A stretch of DNA of 64,000 nucleotides from OLB6 sp964467455 (lineage in GTDB: Bacteria; Bacteroidota; Ignavibacteria; Kapaibacteriales; Kapaibacteriaceae): positions 104,897 through 168,896 of the forward strand of contig CAYXQJ010000005.1 in assembly GCA_964467455.1 (NCBI GenBank), read 5' to 3'. Under the pieces are notes generated by a model, which saw nothing but the letters and a program-made list of their open reading frames with translations, did not search any database and was not told the DNA's origin. Both the position numbers and the translations under genes were made by a program. Positions 9,313 to 17,567 of the stretch are shown here, in pieces (within the stretch, counting starts at the first letter, position 1; each line of letters opens with the position of its first letter).

Positions 9313-11169
9313 GTGCAAGAAGACCTACGCTATATCCTAAACCTGGCACAGTTGTTCGCAGATGATGATGCGATCAAACGCGTGCTAGGAGACCCTGCTT
9401 TCACGGAACTGGCGAAGTCGGATCCTGAGATCGCGCACAGGGTGGAGATCGTTCGCTTGTTTCACGCGAGGGAATACCAGAAGGTCATTGACCTAATTGA
9501 GCACGTTGCCGAAGGCGATCGGACAAAGGAAGACGCCACGTCACTTGCAAGGGCCTTCCTGGAATGTGGTAAGGCGAAGGAAGCCATCGAACTCATTAGT
9601 GCATCGCTGATCGACGATCATCGACTCGAGCAACGGTTACAACTCGCACTGCGATATCGAAGGGCGCGATTGCTGATGTGGATGAACCGAGATGCCGAAG
9701 CATTACAAGATCTTACGATCGCATCGGCTGTCTCGGACGCGCTTGAATATTGGAATATCTCAGCGCAGATCATGCAAGACTTTGCCATGATCGCGATGAA
9801 CTCTGGTGATCCCGTTAAAGCGATCACCTATGCAGAGCGATCGCTATTGTATGTCAAGCAATCGAACACGCTAACGCACAAGTATGTTGTCCAAAAGATC
9901 AATCTGGCAAGCTTCTATGTGCAGGCGGGCCGACTCACTGAAGCACTCGAGGAATATCTCGAACTATCCAGGAATGAGATCGTCGTTGGATCGTCGAAGT
10001 ATGCACTGGTCGCGTTTCTCAATCTAGCGATCACCTACAAGAGGCTAGGCCAGCACGCCCTTTCACTGGAGAATTATCAACGCGTCTTGGAGATCGCCAC
10101 AACATCCGGCGCATCAGAATACGTTGTGCGCTCTCTGATCGGCATTACTGATCACTATGTGATCACAGGTGATCTCGAGAAGGCCAAGCACTTCATCGAG
10201 TTAGCTTTTGAAAAGGTGAAACATCCGGATGCAGCATTCCTTGAGGGCATCGTGAACGTTCATTATGCCAATGTGGAGCATGCACTTGGATCACGTGAGG
10301 AGGCGATCAGTAGACTTCGAGTCTATTACGATAAGTTCAATGCTGAAGAAAGTGTTCAAGACACAGTGCTCTATGGCGAAGACCTTGCAGAATGGCTGGC
10401 CGAGATCGGCAGATATGACGAGGCGTATGCGATCTTGAAGAACTGCTCTGGTCTGCAGAAGCGCGTGTACGATCAAGAGATCGAACGCACAACACAACTT
10501 TCGTCTCTTCGCTCTAAGCTTGACATAGAACGCGAGTCAATTCGCCAACGTGACGAAGCCCGTACGGCCGTTCTACATGCTGTTCTTCCGGCCCACATTG
10601 CACAGCGCTTGTTAGCAGGCGAACGGAAGATCGGTGAACGCGTCGAGAGTGTATCCATCTTGTTCGCCGATGTTGTTGGCTTCACTCAGATGTCTGCATC
10701 CATGGAGCCAGAACAACTCGTTGAATTGCTGGAAGATCTGTTCACGAAGATGGATCAGATCGCGATTGAGTTTGGATGTGAGCGCATCAAGACCATCGGC
10801 GATTCGTATATGGCGGCGTGCGGACTTGCTGACGTAACGACCAATCACGTTAAACGAATCTGTCGAACTGCGCAGTCATTTCTGGATGATCGGCGCGGAC
10901 TCCCACTTCCCACTTCACAGATTCGCATCGGCATTCATACCGGACCAGTCGTGGCCGGTGTGATGAGTGGTTCAAGACTTTCATATGACGTGTGGGGAGA
11001 CACGGTCAATGTTGCCTCACGCATGGAAAATCACTCAGCACCCGGACGTATACTATGCTCGTCTGATGTTGCCAACGCACTTATCTCTGATCAAACGTTC
11101 CAGCTGGAAAAAAGAGAGCCCCTCGACATTCGTGGCAAGGGGCTCATGACAACGTATTGGTTGCGTTAG
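9313..11169 (+). CDS. TPR-containing class III adenylate cyclase
   Basis: 618 residues, GTG start. Residues 1-390 are helical repeats of TPR type (for example ALEEYLELSRNEIVVGSSKY). A charged helix follows (residues about 395-435) that probably acts as the signalling helix before the catalytic core. The cyclase domain (about 445-618) shows the first metal aspartate in FADVVGFTQMS, the purine-specifying lysine in ERIKTIGDSYMAA with the second metal aspartate, and YDVWGDTVNVASRMEN with the asparagine and arginine for transition-state binding. The lysine and aspartate pattern indicates ATP rather than GTP. No membrane segment is seen, so it is a soluble enzyme responding to protein-protein input through the TPRs. 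It ends three bases before a convergent lipoprotein gene. Confidence 0.88.
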   Translation: MQEDLRYILNLAQLFADDDAIKRVLGDPAFTELAKSDPEIAHRVEIVRLFHAREYQKVIDLIEHVAEGDRTKEDATSLARAFLECGKAKEAIELISASLIDDHRLEQRLQLALRYRRARLLMWMNRDAEALQDLTIASAVSDALEYWNISAQIMQDFAMIAMNSGDPVKAITYAERSLLYVKQSNTLTHKYVVQKINLASFYVQAGRLTEALEEYLELSRNEIVVGSSKYALVAFLNLAITYKRLGQHALSLENYQRVLEIATTSGASEYVVRSLIGITDHYVITGDLEKAKHFIELAFEKVKHPDAAFLEGIVNVHYANVEHALGSREEAISRLRVYYDKFNAEESVQDTVLYGEDLAEWLAEIGRYDEAYAILKNCSGLQKRVYDQEIERTTQLSSLRSKLDIERESIRQRDEARTAVLHAVLPAHIAQRLLAGERKIGERVESVSILFADVVGFTQMSASMEPEQLVELLEDLFTKMDQIAIEFGCERIKTIGDSYMAACGLADVTTNHVKRICRTAQSFLDDRRGLPLPTSQIRIGIHTGPVVAGVMSGSRLSYDVWGDTVNVASRMENHSAPGRILCSSDVANALISDQTFQLEKREPLDIRGKGLMTTYWLR

Positions 11170-11172
11170 AGA

Positions 11173-11574
11173 TTATCGTCGAATGCTCACTGTGTCGCCA
11201 AGATGAATAGATACGGGTTGATCAGTAATGCCGTTTGTTGGCATTTGCCATGGATTCGCGGGAGTGATCGATGAAACTCGAACCGGTGCCCCAGCCACGA
11301 TCTGTGAAGCTGTCGAGCTATCTGTTGAGACCGTACCACTCACCGTAAAGGTGTTCAGGTCGACCTTGATCGACTGACCACCACTCTGAATTGTGATCGT
11401 TCCCGGCTGACGGTTGGTGGTAAAGCTTTGACGTGGAGCCGGAGCGGGCCCCAAACTGTCTTCAGCAGTCCCTGGATCGGGTTGCGGACGCGGCTCATCA
11501 CACCCTGTGCCAAGCACAGCGATCGCAAAGACGCCGGTTAAGACCAGCATGAACAGACCACGAACACGAATCAT
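11173..11574 (-). CDS. Small lipoprotein
   Basis: 133 residues beginning with a lipoprotein signal: basic MIRVRG, a hydrophobic stretch and the lipobox LGTGC (cysteine about residue 25). A proline-rich spacer (DEPRPQPDPGTAED) leads to a short beta-rich domain (TITIQSGGQSIKVDLN). Expected to be anchored in a membrane facing the periplasm. No domain family was recognised. It stands alone and converges on the cyclase gene. Confidence 0.65.
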   Translation of the reverse strand: MIRVRGLFMLVLTGVFAIAVLGTGCDEPRPQPDPGTAEDSLGPAPAPRQSFTTNRQPGTITIQSGGQSIKVDLNTFTVSGTVSTDSSTASQIVAGAPVRVSSITPANPWQMPTNGITDQPVSIHLGDTVSIRR

Positions 11575-11624
11575 GACGCCCCCTCTCCTAAGATGAGAAA
11601 AATGGATGCGTCAACATACGCACT

Positions 11625-12488
11625 TTATCCGCGCTGTAGGCGCTCCAGTCGCATCGACCGTGTTCTGAACTTCGGAATGAAGGCGCCGAGGAAGTACACC
11701 CGGATGATATACCACCAGAATGAGCGCTCGATCAACTGAGGATCGATCTTGTCGGCAACGGCAGCATGAAGCTCGGGAGCTTTGCTCCAGTGTGAGCCGG
11801 CTTTGTCGTGGTGGACGGTGTGGTAGCCGTTGTTGAACAACAGGAGGTTCAGCCAGCCTGTGAAGTTGCGGGAGTGGTTGTAGACCGATTCTTCATCGGC
11901 GTGGACGTGCTGGACGTAGTTGAACACCAACACGGCAAACAAGCCGAACTGCTGAGGGATGATCACGAACAGGAGTGCGTTCCACCAATCGATGTAGAGG
12001 AACGTGCCGATCCATGCGAACAGGGCGAAGTATTGTCCGAATGCTTGCGCGAACTTCTTCTTGTCCGTGTTCCACAACATCTTCAAATAGTCACGGATGG
12101 GCTTCTGTTGATAGATCGAGCTCATCGTTGGATACAACAGCAGCATCAATAACGTGTTGTGTTCGGTCAGACGATACGTGATGGTATAGTCGCCCTCTTT
12201 GTTGTTGAGCTTATGATGGTTCATGTTATGCGTGGGGATCCACGCAAATGCCGGGAAACCATAGAACACCGTCAGCCAATAGTCGGTCAACGAGTTCAAC
12301 GTCGGATTCCGGAAGATCGGCAGGTGGTTGTGGTTGTGGGCGATCACCGTGACGGCGACCGATAAGAAAAGGTAGAAGACGTAGAGGGCAGGATGAAACC
12401 CGACAACGGTCCATTGAAGAATAAAGACGGCCGTGGTAACGACCATGTAGGCGACGGTGCGCCGATCGGCGGAATTACGAAGGATCAT
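11625..12488 (-). CDS. Fatty acid desaturase
   Basis: 287 residues with about four to six membrane helices and the three histidine clusters of membrane di-iron desaturases: AHNHNHLP (about residue 50), HNMNHHK (about 88) and GYHTVHHDKAGSHW (about 220). These boxes hold the di-iron centre that inserts a double bond into an acyl chain at the cytoplasmic membrane face. The conserved NYVQHVHADEES segment before the last box fits the family. The size is slightly short but complete. No redox partner gene is adjacent. Position of the double bond and acyl carrier (CoA, ACP or lipid) cannot be told. Confidence 0.88.
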   Translation of the reverse strand: MILRNSADRRTVAYMVVTTAVFILQWTVVGFHPALYVFYLFLSVAVTVIAHNHNHLPIFRNPTLNSLTDYWLTVFYGFPAFAWIPTHNMNHHKLNNKEGDYTITYRLTEHNTLLMLLLYPTMSSIYQQKPIRDYLKMLWNTDKKKFAQAFGQYFALFAWIGTFLYIDWWNALLFVIIPQQFGLFAVLVFNYVQHVHADEESVYNHSRNFTGWLNLLLFNNGYHTVHHDKAGSHWSKAPELHAAVADKIDPQLIERSFWWYIIRVYFLGAFIPKFRTRSMRLERLQRG

Positions 12489-12549
12489 CTACGAATTTAA
12501 GTCTTTGATGTGTATGCAAATACAGGTTTTAATCACCGAATTGCCACCA

Positions 12550-13044
12550 TCAACGCCCGGACGTCGGTATACGTTCCGAAGTTGTTGCGAACCGTCGGCG
12601 TTGCTCTACGGCGACCTTGAACACCACCTTGCGCACTGACTCTGCCGGCGGCTGTGGGGCATGGGCATCTTCGGGATAGAAGACCGCCGCAATACCGGGC
12701 ACAAGGGTCAAGGTGGTCGTGGCTTCATCCGCCATCAACAGCATGTCCTTCTCCGAATCATACGCCTGAAGGGGGCTGGTACAGTCCTGAAGAGCTTTCC
12801 ATTGTACAACGAACGACCCGCGCACAGCAACCTGAACGTCGATGTATCGACGATGTGCTTCAAGAGGGTTGGCCTTGTTGGTATGCACGTCATCAGCAAC
12901 GATGGCATAAAGCCGTTCACCGTCGAGGTCGTATCGTCCGGCTTCGCAGGTCAGGATATCGGGATCTTGTAGAAACGTCACGATCTGCGGCCAGTCCGGC
13001 AGCACAGCAAACGCTTGTTCGTTGGTCAGATGGTCAAGGATCAT
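12550..13044 (-). CDS. YhcH/YjgK/YiaL family protein
   Basis: 164 residues matching the YhcH/YjgK/YiaL cupin-like family: AGRYDLDGERLYAIV, the core KANPLEAHRRYIDVQV with its metal-binding glutamate and histidine, and FYPEDAHAPQ with another histidine ligand, followed by KVVFKV. Members are small cytoplasmic sugar-handling proteins; some are implicated in N-acetylneuraminate or N-glycolylneuraminate metabolism as anomerases. The gene stands alone with short spacers on each side, but lies within a few kilobases of a glycosylasparaginase and a sialate O-acetylesterase, which makes a role in host-glycan sugars plausible though not shown. Confidence 0.85.
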   Translation of the reverse strand: MILDHLTNEQAFAVLPDWPQIVTFLQDPDILTCEAGRYDLDGERLYAIVADDVHTNKANPLEAHRRYIDVQVAVRGSFVVQWKALQDCTSPLQAYDSEKDMLLMADEATTTLTLVPGIAAVFYPEDAHAPQPPAESVRKVVFKVAVEQRRRFATTSERIPTSGR

Positions 13045-13081
13045 GGAGCAAACTTACGCTCGATGCGTCAAGATGAACTTC

Positions 13082-14041
13082 CTACATCAGACTGTGTGAT
13101 GCTTGCTCGAGCATGGTCTGTTCTCCTGCTCGTGACAACGCATACGTGAATCCCTTGTGCATGCCATGCGCCCCTGTTTCACCCTTGGTGTTCATGGCCA
13201 AGATGCCGACCTGAAAGTCCTTGTGGTTGGCGTGTTTGCGGATGATACGCTTGATCGCTTCTTCGCAGGCCTCTTGAGGTCTGGCGCCAAAGCGCATGGC
13301 TTCGACGGCGATGGTGCTCGCGGCCGTGCGGATGACCGTTTCTCCGAGGCCGGTGCACGTTGCTGCGCCAACGTCGCCATCCACGAAGAGTCCGGCACCG
13401 ATGATCGGTGAGTCGCCAACGCGGCCGTGCATCTTATAGCCAAGGCCGCTGGTGGTGCAGGCGCCGGCCAGGCGACCGTTAGCGTCACGCACCAACATGC
13501 CAATGGTGTCGTGGTTCTCGATGTTGATCACGGGTTGGTAGTTGTTCGTGCGTTTCCATTCTTCCCAGGCGCGACGCACGTCGTCTGAGAGTTGTTGCGA
13601 GATCACCGGCACCCCTTGTTCTTGGGCGAACTGCTCTGCCCCTTTACCAACCATCATGACGTGGGGTGTGCGTTCCATCACCAGGCGGGCGAGGGCGATG
13701 GGGTGGGCCACGGTGGTGACGAAGGCCACGGAGCCGGCGCGACTGTCGTGGTCCATGATGGAGGCGTCGAGGGTGACGATACCGTCGCGGTCCGGTGTGC
13801 CGCCGAGTCCCACACTGCGGTTGTTGGGATCGGCTTCGACGACCATGACGCCTTTCTCGACGGCATCAAGTGCACTGCCGCCGGCAGCTAATGTTGCGAG
13901 AGCCGCAGCATTGGCAGGTACGCCGTGATCCCACGTGGAGATGACGGTGGCACCGGAGGTATTCATGGCGAGAAGACTTCGGTGGAGTCCGGCATAGGCG
14001 GTGGCGCCGAGGAGGGAGAGGAGGAAGGAGCGTTTATCCAT
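13082..14041 (-). CDS. N4-(beta-N-acetylglucosaminyl)-L-asparaginase (glycosylasparaginase)
   Basis: Start at MDKRSFLLSLLGATAYA; the frame stays open upstream only because the GGGAACT array has no stop codons. The N-terminus is a signal peptide. The Ntn-hydrolase precursor shows the DPNNRSVGLGGTPDRDG segment with the SIMDHDSRAGSV motif, and the autocleavage site ENHDTIGMLV, whose threonine becomes the new N-terminal nucleophile. Downstream, TSGLGYKMHGRVGDSPIIGAG forms the substrate pocket. The enzyme removes GlcNAc from asparagine left after glycoprotein digestion. The signal peptide suggests periplasmic action. Length (319 residues) is normal for the family. The tandem array begins three bases upstream of the ATG, so there is no ordinary ribosome site. 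Confidence 0.88.
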   Translation of the reverse strand: MDKRSFLLSLLGATAYAGLHRSLLAMNTSGATVISTWDHGVPANAAALATLAAGGSALDAVEKGVMVVEADPNNRSVGLGGTPDRDGIVTLDASIMDHDSRAGSVAFVTTVAHPIALARLVMERTPHVMMVGKGAEQFAQEQGVPVISQQLSDDVRRAWEEWKRTNNYQPVINIENHDTIGMLVRDANGRLAGACTTSGLGYKMHGRVGDSPIIGAGLFVDGDVGAATCTGLGETVIRTAASTIAVEAMRFGARPQEACEEAIKRIIRKHANHKDFQVGILAMNTKGETGAHGMHKGFTYALSRAGEQTMLEQASHSLM

Positions 14042-14044
14042 ACA

Positions 14045-14135
14045 GGGAACTGAGAACTGGGAACTGGGAACTGGGAACTGAGAACTGGGAACTGGGAACT
14101 GGGAACTGGGAACTGGGAACTGGGAACTGGGAACT
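14045..14135. repeat. Tandem array of heptamer GGGAACT, 13 copies
   Basis: Thirteen head-to-tail 7-bp units (two are GAGAACT) make exactly 91 bp, starting three bases upstream of the glycosylasparaginase ATG. The unit has no stop codon in any frame, so both strands stay open through it. Confidence 0.95.
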
Positions 14136-14142
14136 GGGAATT

Positions 14143-14203
14143 TGCGAGGAATGGTTCGTATTTTTGCGAGGTATATCTCGTAAAATAGCAAGAGACGTGA
14201 TAA
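14143..14203 (+). promoter_or_regulatory. Inverted repeat and promoter region of the first AAA_14 ATPase gene
   Basis: GCGAGGTATATCTCG (14165-14181 region) is a near-perfect palindrome, preceded by a related half (GCGAGGAATGGTTCG) and followed by TAAAATAGCAAGAG just before the GTG start. A closely similar hairpin plus TAA..GCAAG tail precedes the second AAA_14 gene at 18.74 kb. Confidence 0.5.
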
Positions 14204-15370
14204 GTGTATCAACGTGAACATGTTACGATCGTCAGAAAACGGCTCGAAGAGCCGCGATCTACGATCATTGCCCTTACCGGGCCCCGTCAAGTAGGCAAGA
14301 CCACGATCGTTCGTCAGGCCCTAGAAGGTATCCGGGTGCCACTGTTCTATGAGAACGCCGATGGGCTGGTACGGTCTTCCGATGGCTGGATCTCCGATAT
14401 CTGGGCGCGCGCACGGGCAGCAGCCATGAGCCGGACGGCTGTGATCGTGATCGACGAGATCCAGAAAGTGCAGGATTGGAGCGAATCCGTCAAGCGTGAG
14501 TGGGATGTCGATACCTGGAATGGCCTGGACATTCGCCTGATCGTCCTCGGCTCATCAATGCTGTTGATCAACTCCGGACTGCGGGAAAGTCTGGCGGGCA
14601 GGTTCGAGAGGATCCGTGTGATGCCATGGTCGTACACGGAGTTTCGGGACGCCTTTGGAACATCGCTTGACGACTATGCGGTGTTTGGTGGATATCCCGG
14701 ATCAGCCCCCTACATCCATGACGTGTCTCGGTGGATGTCATACATGCAGGACAGCATCATCGAGCCCGTGATCTTGAAGGACATCCTGCAATTGCAACGT
14801 GTCGACAAACCGGCGCTATTGCGACAACTCTTCACGATAGGAGCTCAGATGTCGTCGCGGGAAGTGTCCTTCACCAAACTCCTTGGCTTGCTGCAAGACA
14901 GTGGCAATACGGCTACCATCGTTCACTACCTTGATCTGCTAGAGGAAGCCGGCATCCTTTGTGGCTTGCAGAAGTATCGAACATCGGTGATGAAGAAACG
15001 CTCAAGCCCGAAGCTGCAGGTCTTTGCCAATGGTATTGCAACGGCAACTGGATCCGGCTGGACGACCGACATGCCCAAAGACGTCAGGGGGCGATGTACG
15101 GAAAGTCTCGTCGGTGCACACCTTCGCAACATAGTTGAAGGAACAACTTCCACGCTCTCATGGTGGCGAGAAGGAATTCATGAAGTAGACTTTATTGTGC
15201 ACGGTCCCAACCGCGTTACGGCGATCGTAGTCTCAAATGGATCACGACATTACCGACGAGGACTTGCGGCATTCTCCGAGCAGTATCCGAATGCCAGGAC
15301 GTTACTTGTCGGCGAGAGCGGTATTCCCGTTGAAGAGTTTCTCACCTGGAGTATTCAAGATGTTTCGTGA
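14204..15370 (+). CDS. AAA_14 ATPase with DUF4143 domain (degenerate nuclease motif)
   Basis: 388 residues, GTG start. N-terminal AAA_14 ATPase: Walker A GPRQVGKTT (about residue 26), Walker B VIVIDEIQKV (about 80), sensor region LIVLGSSMLL and arginine-containing SLAGRFERI. The C-terminal half matches DUF4143 (VILKDILQLQRVDKPALLRQL then a winged-helix-like segment with VHYLDLLEEAGILCGL). The final restriction-enzyme-like fold should read EVD ... E-x-K; here EVDFIVHG is kept but the ExK strand reads AIVVSNG, so nuclease activity is probably lost. Family function is not established. It converges on the esterase gene with a single base between stop codons and mirrors the ATPase at 17.6-18.7 kb. 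Confidence 0.85.
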   Translation: MYQREHVTIVRKRLEEPRSTIIALTGPRQVGKTTIVRQALEGIRVPLFYENADGLVRSSDGWISDIWARARAAAMSRTAVIVIDEIQKVQDWSESVKREWDVDTWNGLDIRLIVLGSSMLLINSGLRESLAGRFERIRVMPWSYTEFRDAFGTSLDDYAVFGGYPGSAPYIHDVSRWMSYMQDSIIEPVILKDILQLQRVDKPALLRQLFTIGAQMSSREVSFTKLLGLLQDSGNTATIVHYLDLLEEAGILCGLQKYRTSVMKKRSSPKLQVFANGIATATGSGWTTDMPKDVRGRCTESLVGAHLRNIVEGTTSTLSWWREGIHEVDFIVHGPNRVTAIVVSNGSRHYRRGLAAFSEQYPNARTLLVGESGIPVEEFLTWSIQDVS

Positions 15371-15371
15371 A

Positions 15372-17567
15372 CTACTCCGTAACGATCTTCAACTGACATG
15401 TTCTGCTTGCCCCCTCACCGAAGACAAATAGGTAAGCACCTGGTGACAGGTTCGAGGGATCGATCATGACGCGTCCGCTGACGTCCATGACGCAGATGAT
15501 GCTCTGCGTTGATGACACTGCGCTCTCTTGGTCAACACTACTCGGGATCACGGAAATGTTGTGGAACGTGAGCATGCCGGACCCGACCTCGTCGGTGATC
15601 CATGGTCCGGAATAAAGGGCACTGGTGAAAGGGTCGTTCTTCGATGGCACATAACTCACCGTATTCACTGTGACGTCGGTCGAAGGACGCAGGACGACGG
15701 ACGTCCCCACGATCCAAGCACTGTCCGGACGGAGTGTTTCGGTTCCATTGAAGAAGAAGGCCGATGTAAGGGGCTGACCATTTGCCTGTGTGATCTGCAA
15801 TGAACGCGCATTCTTCGTAGTGATACTGATGTCGCCGTTGGTCACATCTTGTCGCACCGTTGCAAACGTTGGTGCAAGCACATCGGGCGACTCAATACCG
15901 TCTTCGGTGTCGCGGTAGAGTCGATACATCTGATCGCCGAGATCGCGATAGCCGACAGAGCCGAAGTGACAACCGTCGTGCGCCGGCAATGCACAGGCCG
16001 TGTGGACGATCACGTCATCGTAGAGATCCTGCAGACGACGCTGATCATCGCGTAGTCGGGCATGATCATCACCGCCGCAGCCCGGGCGGATCTGTACGAC
16101 AACGACATGTTCCAAGTTGGGTAGATCGGCTTTCCATGCAGCATACAACGTGGCAAAGAGTGATGCATAGTCATCTGCTCCGTTGTTGGATTCACCCTGA
16201 TACCAAAACAACCATCGAATGTGGTTGCGAAGTCCGCTCTTATCGATGCGATACAACCACGAACCATAAATGGTCTGTCGGTTCATGCGGTTGTTCGCAT
16301 CCGGAAAGTGTTGTTCAATGCGCGTACCGCCCACACCGCCATTGATCACACACGTCGGCATGCTGCGTTCCGTGGCGATGAGTTGCTGCAGACGCAATCC
16401 CCACGCACCAACGTTCGCACCACCGCCGTTGCCGCTTGCAATGCTCTCTTTGAACAACGTGTCATTCGCTGCTTGTCCGAAGTTGGAACCGAACGTGCGC
16501 GCATACGGCACCCTGCCTAGCGATGCATCACCGAAGATGCTGTTGGATTGTCCTTCAATGGCGATGGCTTCACCACAGACAATGCCGTCAGCATCGACGA
16601 TGCGACGTATCGTGTCGCCGGTCATCACCGCATCGATCGTGAGACGATACGTGTACAGTCCTGCAGACACCGGACGTGCGATGCGGATCTCTTTTGTCTG
16701 CGACGTCACAAACGTCCACTCTTGCACCACAATACCTGCGCTATCCAATGTTGCCGTCACGCGCTGCACCCTGTTATCGCTGACCGTGCCTTGAGCGAGC
16801 AGCTCGCCCCCTTCCGGAATAAAGTGTAGGGGGCTGGGCACACGTTCCCACATCACCACAGGCGGCAGCGGATCGGGCACGCGGGGGATGTTGTAGCGAT
16901 CGTGGAGGTCGGTTTCCAACTTAGTGCGTTCAGTGGAATCGAGGAGCCGATCATAGAGCACCACTTCGGCGATATCACCCCAGAAGAAATTGTCGCGCAC
17001 GTAGGAGCCGATGAACAATGTCGGATCGGTGTTCTGCGGGATCACAACATCATCACCAATGCGATTGTTGAGGGCGAGTTTGAGGCGTCCGGTGGACTCT
17101 TCGTATTCAACGCGCACAACGGTTGGTCCATCGGCATCCACGGTACTCTGTGCGAGTTGGGAGAAGTTCGCGCTGTGGATCACGCGTGGGTACGGACTTG
17201 TAGCCAGGAACAGTGCGCGCGTGGTTCCGGAGACCAGGTTGTTCGATGCGGACTGGCCATTCCATCGCATCACGACGTAAAGTGTGTAGTCGTTCGCCGT
17301 TGGAAAGATGGACGGACCTTCCAGATAGCCGTCATTGGCGAACCGCAGTGTCGGACGTCCGTTCATACCATCGGCTACATAGAGCGGTCGGACCTTCGTT
17401 GTATCCGGCACCAGCACTGCACTACCTGACACCGAGTGCCAGCTTGTCACGCGTCCGTCGGCATTGCGTGTGACCAGACTATCGGCGCGCACATGGAGCA
17501 GTGGTGCCTGGGCAGAGGCGAGGAGGGGGAAGAGAAGGAGGAATGTGATCGACGCAATGTGGTTCAT
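15372..17567 (-). CDS. Secreted sialate O-acetylesterase-like protein with LamG-type lectin domain
   Basis: 731 residues. Signal peptide (MNHIASITFLLLFPLLASAQ), then a concanavalin/LamG-like domain (about 25-230: ADSLVTRNADGRVTSWHS through WGDIAEVVLYDRLL). A beta-sandwich linker leads to an SGNH-type esterase domain of the sialate O-acetylesterase (SASA) group: IAIEGQSNSIFG with the serine nucleophile, GWGLRLQQLI-like helix, INGGVGGTRI, LFWYQGESNN and the late DGCHFGSVGY with the catalytic histidine. It should remove acetyl groups from sugars, possibly sialic acids or xylan. The C-terminus (MDVSGRVMIDPSNLSPGAYLF ends in a short strand) looks like a T9SS sorting domain. Its start overlaps the stop of the upstream ATPase gene (ATGA). 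Confidence 0.82.
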   Translation of the reverse strand: MNHIASITFLLLFPLLASAQAPLLHVRADSLVTRNADGRVTSWHSVSGSAVLVPDTTKVRPLYVADGMNGRPTLRFANDGYLEGPSIFPTANDYTLYVVMRWNGQSASNNLVSGTTRALFLATSPYPRVIHSANFSQLAQSTVDADGPTVVRVEYEESTGRLKLALNNRIGDDVVIPQNTDPTLFIGSYVRDNFFWGDIAEVVLYDRLLDSTERTKLETDLHDRYNIPRVPDPLPPVVMWERVPSPLHFIPEGGELLAQGTVSDNRVQRVTATLDSAGIVVQEWTFVTSQTKEIRIARPVSAGLYTYRLTIDAVMTGDTIRRIVDADGIVCGEAIAIEGQSNSIFGDASLGRVPYARTFGSNFGQAANDTLFKESIASGNGGGANVGAWGLRLQQLIATERSMPTCVINGGVGGTRIEQHFPDANNRMNRQTIYGSWLYRIDKSGLRNHIRWLFWYQGESNNGADDYASLFATLYAAWKADLPNLEHVVVVQIRPGCGGDDHARLRDDQRRLQDLYDDVIVHTACALPAHDGCHFGSVGYRDLGDQMYRLYRDTEDGIESPDVLAPTFATVRQDVTNGDISITTKNARSLQITQANGQPLTSAFFFNGTETLRPDSAWIVGTSVVLRPSTDVTVNTVSYVPSKNDPFTSALYSGPWITDEVGSGMLTFHNISVIPSSVDQESAVSSTQSIICVMDVSGRVMIDPSNLSPGAYLFVFGEGASRTCQLKIVTE

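Noticed and set aside
14045..14135. Possible CRISPR array or other spaced repeat
   Set aside because: The units are 7 bp with no spacers, so it is a simple tandem array. No cas-like gene lies nearby.
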